Source of the DNA: JBBQSF01 sp038214085
GTDB taxonomy: Bacteria; Bacteroidota; Bacteroidia; Bacteroidales; CG2-30-32-10
DNA length: 9,201 bases
Reading direction: 5' to 3'
Assembly (NCBI GenBank): GCA_038214085.1
Contig: JBBQSF010000122.1
Span: 1 to 9,201, forward strand
Numbering within the stretch: the first letter of the stretch is position 1; each line of letters opens with the position of its first letter. The notes below the pieces were generated by a model that saw only the letters and a list, made by a program, of their open reading frames with translations, did not search any database and was not told the origin of the DNA. This document shows, piece after piece, positions 1-6,252 of this stretch. The position numbers were made by a program, and so were the translations under genes.

Positions 1-1
1 C

Positions 2-274
2 GACTTTCAGCACATCACCTCCTTTGGAGTGTTATTGCTAATGTATGCCACTCCGGTAATGTATCCTTTATCATGGATAAAAGGAGGTTTGCGCTATATT
101 ATGTTATTGAATCCACTAACTCCAATTATAGAATCGTTCCGCTACGCCTTTTTAGGTGTGGGGGAATTCAGCTATTATGGATTGGCCTATTCTGCAGCTT
201 TTTCAGTTATTATTTTGTTTCTAGGAATATTAATGTTCAGCCGGAATGAACGTTCGTTTATTGATATAGTGTAG
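2..274 (+). CDS. wzm: ABC-2 polysaccharide export permease, C-terminal part
   Basis: This is the last 90 codons of a gene whose start lies before the window; the frame is open from base 2 to the TAG at 272-274. The protein end has a hydrophobic segment (about residues 8-21, with ATPVMYP), the motif NPLTPIIESFRYAFLG (residues 37-52), a second membrane segment (about 61-80) and a short polar tail ending RNERSFIDIV. The NP-x-(3)-ES-x-R pattern and the short cytoplasmic tail are typical of the inner-membrane permease of Wzm/Wzt exporters, which move lipid-linked O-antigen or capsule chains across the inner membrane. The likely partner is the ATPase starting at 840. These pairs usually lie almost end to end, so the 565-bp repeat-filled gap is odd. 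The family call is good; the exact substrate cannot be read from this fragment. Confidence 0.87.
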   Translation, partial: DFQHITSFGVLLLMYATPVMYPLSWIKGGLRYIMLLNPLTPIIESFRYAFLGVGEFSYYGLAYSAAFSVIILFLGILMFSRNERSFIDIV

Positions 275-330
275 TAGGAATGATACGTAAAAATATATTA
301 GATTGGATAATAAATTAATACAGGAAGAAT

Positions 331-421
331 GGGCACTTCGACTCCGCTCAGTGCCCGGATACGACTACGAATGGGCACTTCGACTCCGCTCAGTGCCCGG
401 AGACGACTCCGCTCAGTGCCC
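331..421. repeat. REP-like palindromes, two full copies and one truncated
   Basis: Two identical 26-base palindromes lie at 331-356 and 373-398, starting 42 bp apart. Each has perfect 7-bp arms, GGGCACT and AGTGCCC, around the 12-base loop TCGACTCCGCTC. A third copy at 404-421 keeps the loop and right arm but lacks the left arm. In RNA each full copy would form a short stable hairpin. From memory, palindromes with this CTTCGACTCCGCTCAG core are common between genes in Bacteroidota, which supports a dispersed repeat; this is recall, not a search. A small + strand ORF through here (329-559) is made only of repeats and is not called. Confidence 0.85.
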
Positions 422-430
422 GAACATCAA

Positions 431-478
431 CCGGATGCTGAACAACAACCGGATGCTGAGCGAAGCCGAAGCACCCGG
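431..478. repeat. Related palindrome in inverted orientation, plus partial copy
   Basis: Bases 449-478 form a hairpin with 9-base arms CCGGATGCT and AGCACCCGG (one A-C mismatch) around the loop GAGCGAAGCCGA. That loop matches the reverse complement of the loop in the 331 and 373 copies at 10 of 12 positions, so this is a diverged member of the same family lying the other way round. A partial copy, CCGGATGCTGA, lies at 431-441. The hairpin ends two bases before the 7-bp tandem array begins at 481. Confidence 0.75.
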
Positions 479-480
479 AT

Positions 481-837
481 AGCCAACAGCCAACAGCCAA
501 CAGCCAACAGCCAAAAGCCAAAAGCCACCAGCCACCAGCCAACAACCACCAACCAATAGCCAACAAACAACAGCCAATAGCCACCAACCAACAGCCAATA
601 ACCAACAGCCAACAACCAACAGCCAATAACCAACAGCCAATAACCAACAGCCAACAGCCAATAGCCACCAGCCAATAGCCACCAACCAATAACCAATAGC
701 CAATAGCCAATAGCCAATAACCAACAGCCAAAAGCCAACAGCCAACAGCCAATAGCCAAAAGCCAATAGCCAATAGCCAACAACCAACAACCAATAGCCA
801 ACAGCCAAAAGCCAAAAGCCACCAACCAACAGCCAAC
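481..837. repeat. Degenerate 7-bp tandem array, 51 in-register units
   Basis: The 357 bases split exactly into 51 heptamers with no insertion or deletion. The consensus is A-R-C-C-A-M-N. Position 1 is always A. Position 2 is G in 37 units and A in 14. Position 3 is C in all but one unit (565-571), and positions 4 and 5 are always C and A. The last three bases are only AAC (22), AAT (16), AAA (6) or ACC (7). Overall composition is A 167, C 137, G 37, T 16. Larger blocks recur: the 28 bases at 502-529 are identical to 796-823, which points to duplications of several units. The + strand RNA would be C- and A-rich, G-poor and unstructured. The array fills the space directly upstream of wzt, and a variant unit AACCAAT (835-841), out of phase, overlaps the ATG at 840. 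All three reverse frames stay open across it because the unit contains no stop, which creates three spurious Trp/Leu-rich ORFs. Confidence 0.97.
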
Positions 838-839
838 CA

Positions 840-2180
840 ATGTCAAACACAGTAATAAAAGTAGAAAACCTCTCCAAACAATACCGCCTAGGCCAAATTG
901 GCACCGGAACCATCCGCGACGATTTTGCACGTTTCTGGGCTCGTGTGCGCGGCAAAGAAGACCCAACCCTCAAAATCGGCCAAACCAATTCACTGTCGTC
1001 AAATCAACAATTCAACAACTCAACAACTCAACGACTCAACGACCCAACAACCAAACCATCCGACTATATATGGGCCCTCCGCGACATCAACTTCTCCGTG
1101 CAACAAGGCGAAGCCATTGGCATAATTGGCAAAAACGGTGCAGGCAAATCAACACTGCTTAAATTATTATCAAAAGTTACAGCACCTACCACTGGGAACA
1201 TAAAAATAAAAGGCCGTATTGCCAGCTTGCTGGAAGTGGGAACGGGTTTTCATCCAGAGCTTAGTGGCAGGGAAAATATTTTTTTAAATGGCGCCATTAT
1301 GGGCATGACCAAGGATGAAATACGAAACAAGTTTGATGAAATTGTTGATTTCTCCGGAGTTGAAAATTATATTGACACTCCCGTTAAACGATACAGCAGC
1401 GGCATGTACGTGCGCCTTGCCTTTGCCGTTGCCGCACATCTTGAACCGGAAATACTTGTGGTGGATGAAGTACTTGCCGTAGGCGATGCGGAATTTCAGA
1501 AAAAATGTCTGGGAAAAATGGGCGATGTTGCTAAAGGAGGCAGAACTGTTTTGTTTGTGAGCCATAATATGACGGCAATTGCAGACCTTTGCACGCGATG
1601 TGTCGTATTGAAAAATGGATGCATTGACTTCTTAGGACAAACAAATAATGCAATGAAAAGATACCTTGATACAAGCATTACAAAAAACCAGTCAAAAGAT
1701 TTATCTATAGTAAAAAACCGAACGGGGAATGGTATAATCCGCTTTATCTCCTATAAAATATTAAACGACCAAAATAATGAAATTGACTTTATTCTAACAG
1801 GTCAATCTGTAACCTTTGTTCTAGAAGTATTACACACAGAAGATGCTCCCGTTCCGCCTGTACATTTTTCTATTTTGTTTGTTGATGAAAACGAAAAATC
1901 TTTATTTCATGTTTCAAACACCGTGGCCAATGGTGAAGAATTTAAATTGATTTTTATTAACGGCAAAGCAAAAGTAAAATGTGTAATACCCAAATTTCCG
2001 CTGCATACGGGAGAATATTATTTCCATTTTTATGCAGGTGTATTCCAAAATATCTTTGATAATATACCAATGGCTGGGTCTATTCAAGTTGAACCAGGAA
2101 ATTACTATGCAACAGGGCGTTTGCCTTACAGAGAGCAAGGTGATATTTTGGTTGAGAATAGTTGGAGTATTTTGGAATAA
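840..2180 (+). CDS. wzt: Polysaccharide ABC exporter ATPase with C-terminal glycan-recognition domain
   Basis: A 446-residue ATPase that would power export of a lipid-linked polysaccharide together with the permease at 2-274. It has Walker A GKNGAGKST (residues 97-105), signature YSSGM (185-189), Walker B ILVVDE (205-210) and the switch histidine in SHNM (His242). The stretch LLEVGTGFHPELSGREN (130-146) is typical of the Wzt/TagH subgroup. Residues from about 285 to 446 are beta-rich and fit the Wzt C-terminal domain that binds the polysaccharide. The ATG at 840 is preferred because MSNTVIKVENLSKQYRLG is the expected family N-terminus; there is no Shine-Dalgarno site, only repeat sequence. 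Two oddities: a low-complexity segment rich in N, Q, S and T (about 54-73) encoded by an 8-bp repeat just before the ATP-binding core, and a composition change inside the gene (58% GC at 1381-1440 against 33% at 1681-1740), which fits the modular nature of the C-terminal domain. Confidence 0.94.
   Translation: MSNTVIKVENLSKQYRLGQIGTGTIRDDFARFWARVRGKEDPTLKIGQTNSLSSNQQFNNSTTQRLNDPTTKPSDYIWALRDINFSVQQGEAIGIIGKNGAGKSTLLKLLSKVTAPTTGNIKIKGRIASLLEVGTGFHPELSGRENIFLNGAIMGMTKDEIRNKFDEIVDFSGVENYIDTPVKRYSSGMYVRLAFAVAAHLEPEILVVDEVLAVGDAEFQKKCLGKMGDVAKGGRTVLFVSHNMTAIADLCTRCVVLKNGCIDFLGQTNNAMKRYLDTSITKNQSKDLSIVKNRTGNGIIRFISYKILNDQNNEIDFILTGQSVTFVLEVLHTEDAPVPPVHFSILFVDENEKSLFHVSNTVANGEEFKLIFINGKAKVKCVIPKFPLHTGEYYFHFYAGVFQNIFDNIPMAGSIQVEPGNYYATGRLPYREQGDILVENSWSILE
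1004..1051 (+). repeat. In-frame 8-bp tandem repeat inside wzt, six units
   Basis: Six consecutive octamers run from 1004 to 1051: TCAACAAT, TCAACAAC twice, TCAACGAC twice, and CCAACAAC. The 48 bases equal 16 codons, so the array keeps the wzt frame and encodes part of a polar linker (about residues 55-71, containing FNNSTTQRLNDPTT). It lies between the N-terminal strand region and the Walker A motif, where I expect only a short loop of variable length in relatives. Because 8 is not a multiple of 3, gain or loss of one or two units would shift the frame ahead of Walker A, while three units would be neutral. Confidence 0.85.
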
Positions 2181-2261
2181 AAAAATTATATTTCATACCG
2201 ATTAATAATACATCCAAACAGCGTATATTTACCAAAATAATAATGTGTTAAATAGAATATA

Positions 2262-2357
2262 ATGATTCTCATTATTGGGCATGATGATAGATTAACTGAG
2301 CCTCCAAAAGCGTTGCTTATTTTTGCCAAATTAACTTCATTAATTAAGTCGTTCTAA
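2262..2357 (+). pseudogene. Remnant of a GT4 glycosyltransferase N-terminus
   Basis: A 31-codon ORF starts MILIIGHDDRLTEPPKALL and stops at TAA 2355-2357. Its first 22 codons align without gaps to the start of the intact glycosyltransferase at 6253, MILIIGHDASLTGAPKFLL, with 15 identical residues, including the whole of MILIIGHD. The bases also match closely, for example ATTATTGGGCATGATG in both. The usual GHDASLTGAP motif is degraded here (DR for AS, EP for GA), and nothing resembling the remaining 340 or so residues follows before asnB at 2376. The reading is a decayed or truncated paralogue left at the wzt-asnB junction. A functional 31-residue peptide seems unlikely. Confidence 0.75.
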
Positions 2358-2375
2358 TATATATTCACCAAATCA

Positions 2376-4265
2376 ATGTGCGGAATTGTAGGTCTAGTTA
2401 AAAAAAACAACTGTGCGGAAGCCGAAATTGCTTCAATGCTGAAAAGCATTAACCACCGCGGACCAGATGGCGAAGGAATTTTTGTGCATCAAAATATAGG
2501 ATTGGGGCACAAACGCCTCTCAATTATTGATCTTGCCACAGGGCAACAGCCCATGTGCAATTCCGAAAAAAATATTTGGATTACCTACAATGGCGAACTT
2601 TATAATTATCAACAACTAAAAAAAGAGTTACAAAATGCTGGTCACTTCTTTAAAACAAATTCCGATACCGAAGTAATTATTTACGCATACAAACATTGGG
2701 GAACAAGCTGTTTGAGCAGGTTTAGGGGAATGTTTGCATTTTGCATTGCTGATTTAAGTAAACAAGAACTTTTTTTAGCAAGAGATATTTTTGGAATTAA
2801 ACCTCTTGTTTACTGCACGGATAAAGATTTTTTTGCTTTTTCTTCAGAAATTAATGGCATTAAAAATCTTATTTCAAATGATAATTTAAGCGGAAGCGTC
2901 GAAGCTATTGAATATTTTCTCCGATACCAGTATATTCCAGCACCTCAAACAATTTATAAAAACATAAATAAACTCGAACAAGGGCATTATCTTATTGTTG
3001 ATTTTGATGGCAACATTATAAAGAATGAATCCTACTTTACTTTTAACGATACCTTTGCTATACATGCGGAATCTTCTAATTTTGATTGGGAACAAAATGT
3101 TGAGCAAGCATTGGAAGAATCAGTAAATGCACATTTGTTGTCTGATGTGCCTCTTGGTTTGTTTTTGTCGGGAGGAATCGACTCCACCTTGATTGCTTAT
3201 CTTTTGCGTAAGATTACTTCTGCCAAAATAAAAGCATTTACCATAAGTTTTACGGAACAAAAACACGACGAATTAAAATTTGCTCAAGAGGTTTCAAACA
3301 AATACGACTTTGAACTTATACACGAAGTGGTGGAACCTGATTCTTTATCTGTATTGTCTCACCTTATAAACGAGCATTGTGGTGAGCCATTTGGTGATGC
3401 TTCTGTTGTTCCCACATATTACCTTTCTAAATTGGCACGTCAGCATGTACCGCTTGTACTCTCAGGCGATGGAGGCGATGAGATTTTCGGTGGTTATTAT
3501 TCCTATATTAAATGGATGAGAAACAACCCACCTGATGCCTTACATGCAAAATGGACATACAAAGAGTATGCAGGGATTCCAAGATTTATTGCAGGAAGCA
3601 CTAAAAAATTTCTGCTCAACAATTGTAATTTTAATATCCTGAGCGAATGGACAGACCAGCTTACCATTACCGAAAAAAATATTCGAAAAAAAATATGGAA
3701 CAATGATTTTCAATATCTGTTGTCTAAAAAAAACACTGCATTTGCACAAACACACAAGGAGTGGAAAAAAACGGACAGGTTCACCTACGCACAACTAATG
3801 GATATTCACACTTACTTACCTTATTCTGTGCTTGCAAAAGTTGATATTGCTAGTATGGCTGTGGGGCTGGAAGTGCGTCCGCCAATTCTTGATAAAAACA
3901 TTTCTAAATTTATTTATTCGCTTCCTTTAAATCAAAAATATCAAAAATACAAGGGGAAATTTGAAGGAAAATTTATATTAAAAAAGATTTTGCAAAAGCA
4001 CTTTTCTGACGATTTTATTTTCCGTCACAAACAAGGTTTTACAGCTCCGCTCAATCATTGGTTTCTCGAAAACAGCTTGGGCAATAAATTAATTCGCGAA
4101 AAAATACTTGACAATAAAAACCTGCTCAATACTTTTTTTAATGTATCCGAAATTGAACAAATAATTAAGGAGCATTCTCTCGAAAACGACCAATCGGGCT
4201 TTTTGTGGCAAATGTTTGTCCTATGTATATGGTTCGAAAATAATAAAGAAATAAATTTTATTTAA
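2376..4265 (+). CDS. asnB: AsnB-type glutamine-dependent amidotransferase (asparagine synthetase family)
   Basis: This 629-residue cytoplasmic enzyme has the two-domain layout of class II glutamine amidotransferases. It begins MCGIVGLV, so removal of Met exposes the catalytic Cys2; this also fixes the start. Glutaminase motifs include NHRGPDG (26-32), YNGELYN (71-77), SDTE (96-99) and RGMFAF (117-122). The synthetase domain has the ATP-pyrophosphatase loop SGGIDST (265-271) and SGDGGDEIFGGY (363-374). The family releases ammonia from glutamine and transfers it to a carboxylate activated as acyl-AMP. The SGDGGDE form is common in AsnB-like enzymes of polysaccharide loci, where some members are thought to amidate uronic acids rather than aspartate. 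With a uronate-type epimerase two genes downstream, that role is plausible here, but it is inference. The family is certain; the substrate is not. Confidence 0.95.
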   Translation: MCGIVGLVKKNNCAEAEIASMLKSINHRGPDGEGIFVHQNIGLGHKRLSIIDLATGQQPMCNSEKNIWITYNGELYNYQQLKKELQNAGHFFKTNSDTEVIIYAYKHWGTSCLSRFRGMFAFCIADLSKQELFLARDIFGIKPLVYCTDKDFFAFSSEINGIKNLISNDNLSGSVEAIEYFLRYQYIPAPQTIYKNINKLEQGHYLIVDFDGNIIKNESYFTFNDTFAIHAESSNFDWEQNVEQALEESVNAHLLSDVPLGLFLSGGIDSTLIAYLLRKITSAKIKAFTISFTEQKHDELKFAQEVSNKYDFELIHEVVEPDSLSVLSHLINEHCGEPFGDASVVPTYYLSKLARQHVPLVLSGDGGDEIFGGYYSYIKWMRNNPPDALHAKWTYKEYAGIPRFIAGSTKKFLLNNCNFNILSEWTDQLTITEKNIRKKIWNNDFQYLLSKKNTAFAQTHKEWKKTDRFTYAQLMDIHTYLPYSVLAKVDIASMAVGLEVRPPILDKNISKFIYSLPLNQKYQKYKGKFEGKFILKKILQKHFSDDFIFRHKQGFTAPLNHWFLENSLGNKLIREKILDNKNLLNTFFNVSEIEQIIKEHSLENDQSGFLWQMFVLCIWFENNKEINFI

Positions 4266-4313
4266 GAAATAATAAGAAAATTTCCTTTTCGAAATTATAA
4301 AATTAAGCCACCC

Positions 4314-5279
4314 ATGCCCAGCCTAATCTGCCCCAATACAAAAGAACTTTTATCAATAAAAGGAGGATTTCTTGTTTCACGTCAGGGGATAAAATATCCC
4401 ATAATAAATAATATTCCACGATTTGTTCACAAAAACAATTATGCAAAATCTTTTGGGCTTCAGTGGAACAAATTCAGGAAAGCGCAACTGGATTCATACA
4501 CCAATACAACATTGTCAACCGATAGGTTGAAAAGAATTTGCGGTGGCGATTTAACTGTTTTTAATAACAAAAGTGTTTTAGAAGTAGGTTGTGGCGCAGG
4601 CAGATTTACCGAAATAATGCTGAAAAATAATGCCGATGTTTATGCCGTAGATTTATCGAATGCTGTGGAAGCTAATTATTCTAATTTCAGCACAAGTTCG
4701 AATTACCATGTTTTTCAGGCCAATGTTTATCAATTGCCATTCGAAGAAAATAGCTTCGATTTCGTAGTATGTATTGGTGTGATTCAACACACTCCTGATT
4801 CCGAAAAAACAATTGAATCCTTAATCAAATATATTAAACCGGGCGGAATTTTATTGATTGATCATTACGACAAAAACTATCCTTACACCAGAATTAGAAA
4901 AATCTGGAGAAAAATTCTTTTGTTTTTTCCTTTGAAACTCAGATTTGCTGTTTCAAAATATCTGGTTATCTTTGGTTGGCCATTGCATAAATTGTTTTGG
5001 AATATTTCATTAAACTGGAAAAAATCAAACCGCGGGGAACGATTAAGAAAAGTATTTCTTCGATTATCTCCCATAGTTGATTATCACGATGTTTACACCG
5101 AATTAAATAAAAAACAATTGCGCGAATGGGCCATACTCGACACGCACGATACGTTAACTGATTATTATAAGCATTTAAGAAGTAAAGAAGAAATTGAACA
5201 AATATTAACAAAAGCAAATATGTCCGAAAGCAAAGTTTGGATTGGTGGCAACGGTGTTGAGGCAAGAGCAATTAAATAA
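4314..5279 (+). CDS. SAM-dependent methyltransferase with degenerate Trm112-like N-terminus
   Basis: A 321-residue protein starting 48 bp after asnB. Residues 5-37 (ICPNTKELL ... GIKYPIINNIPRF) have the pattern of a Trm112-like zinc domain, but of the usual two Cys pairs only Cys6 is left, so zinc binding is probably lost. The class I methyltransferase core follows: SAM-binding motif VLEVGCGAGRF (88-98), acidic residue Asp113 in AVDLS, ANVYQLPF (136-143), FDFVVCIGVIQHTPD (148-162) and KPGGILLIDHYD (175-186). The remaining 130 or so residues are basic and aromatic, with a hydrophobic patch near 200-235 that may contact membrane or lipid-linked substrate. This fused architecture is frequent in O-antigen gene clusters, where such proteins are taken to methylate a sugar or chain end. 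The acceptor cannot be told from the sequence. Confidence 0.9.
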   Translation: MPSLICPNTKELLSIKGGFLVSRQGIKYPIINNIPRFVHKNNYAKSFGLQWNKFRKAQLDSYTNTTLSTDRLKRICGGDLTVFNNKSVLEVGCGAGRFTEIMLKNNADVYAVDLSNAVEANYSNFSTSSNYHVFQANVYQLPFEENSFDFVVCIGVIQHTPDSEKTIESLIKYIKPGGILLIDHYDKNYPYTRIRKIWRKILLFFPLKLRFAVSKYLVIFGWPLHKLFWNISLNWKKSNRGERLRKVFLRLSPIVDYHDVYTELNKKQLREWAILDTHDTLTDYYKHLRSKEEIEQILTKANMSESKVWIGGNGVEARAIK

Positions 5280-5288
5280 TATAAACTA

Positions 5289-6242
5289 TTGAAAACTGCA
5301 TTGGTTACTGGTGGTGCCGGATTTATTGGCAGCCATGTTGTAAGAGAATTATTAAAATTAAAATTCAAGGTAATTTGCCTTGATAATTTTGATAATTTTT
5401 ACAATAAAAAGCAAAAGATGAACAACATTAATGATTTTGTTAATGATCCTGAATTTATACTCCTCAAAAATGATATAGTTGACGATAATACGTATAAAAA
5501 TTTATCATCGTACAATATAGACATCATCATACATCTGGCAGCCAAGGCCGGTATCAGGCAAAGCATTGCCGACCCAATAGCTTATCATCAGGTTAATTCA
5601 CTGGGCACACTTAAACTACTTGAATTTGCGAAAACAAAGGGAATAAAAAAAATAATTTATGCCTCTTCAAGCAGTGTTTATGGCATAAATAAAGATATCC
5701 CATGGAAAGAGGATTCTACACTGAAACCCATTAGCCCCTATGCTGCTTCAAAAGTTGCCGGGGAAAATTACTGCTATACCTATAGTCAGCTTTATGGTAT
5801 TCAGATTGTAGCATTGCGTTTTTTTACCGTTTATGGTCCTGCCCAACGACCCGACCTGGCCATTCATAAATTTACGGATTTGCTGCTGCAAAACAAATCT
5901 ATTGACGTTTACGGTTTTGGCGAAATAAAAAGAGACTTTACGTATATTGATGACATTGTTTCAGGAATTATTTCTTCAGTAAATTTCGAAAAATCGGGGT
6001 TCGAAATTTTTAATCTGGGAAATAATTTTGCCATTTCAGTAAACGAATTACTTACGACCATTGAAAATGTTTTTGCGAAAAAAATTAAAAAAAATATTTT
6101 ACCCGAACAACCAGGTGATGTGCCTATTACTTTTGCCTGTATTGATAAAGCAAAAGCATTGCTAAATTACGCACCAAAAGTTGAATTGTACAATGGGCTG
6201 AAAAAATTTAAGCAATGGCATACACAATACTATCAACTATAA
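5289..6242 (+). CDS. NAD-dependent nucleotide-sugar epimerase, UDP-glucuronate 4-epimerase-like
   Basis: A 317-residue extended short-chain dehydrogenase. The Rossmann motif TGGAGFIGSH is at residues 7-16, LDNFDNFY at 31-38, HLAAKAGIRQS at 82-92, SSSSVYG at 126-132, and the catalytic Tyr151 and Lys155 lie in YAASK. RFFTVYGPAQRPDLA (177-191) and RDFTYIDDIVSG (215-226) are the pattern of the UDP-glucuronate 4-epimerase branch, which interconverts UDP-GlcA and UDP-GalA. UDP-glucose 4-epimerase or another UDP-sugar epimerase remains possible. The start is TTG at 5289: it gives the expected short lead (MKTALVTGGAGF) into the Rossmann motif and no ATG fits. The gene begins 9 bp after the methyltransferase and ends 10 bp before the next glycosyltransferase, consistent with one operon. 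Confidence 0.9.
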   Translation: MKTALVTGGAGFIGSHVVRELLKLKFKVICLDNFDNFYNKKQKMNNINDFVNDPEFILLKNDIVDDNTYKNLSSYNIDIIIHLAAKAGIRQSIADPIAYHQVNSLGTLKLLEFAKTKGIKKIIYASSSSVYGINKDIPWKEDSTLKPISPYAASKVAGENYCYTYSQLYGIQIVALRFFTVYGPAQRPDLAIHKFTDLLLQNKSIDVYGFGEIKRDFTYIDDIVSGIISSVNFEKSGFEIFNLGNNFAISVNELLTTIENVFAKKIKKNILPEQPGDVPITFACIDKAKALLNYAPKVELYNGLKKFKQWHTQYYQL

Positions 6243-6252
6243 TATTTCAGGC

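Noticed and set aside
329..559. Small + strand ORF of 76 codons
   Set aside because: It consists only of palindrome and heptamer repeat sequence and has no independent coding signal.
481..837. CRISPR array
   Set aside because: The period is 7 bp with no spacers and no cas genes nearby; it is a simple degenerate tandem repeat.
390..988. Reverse-strand membrane proteins rich in WLL heptads
   Set aside because: All three reverse frames are equally open purely because the 7-bp unit lacks stops, and the ORFs run out into wzt coding sequence and the palindromes; there is no sign of selection on one frame.
4279..4296. Terminator after asnB (AATTTC/GAAATT hairpin)
   Set aside because: The stem is only six AT-rich pairs without a T-run, and the gene spacing suggests the transcript continues.
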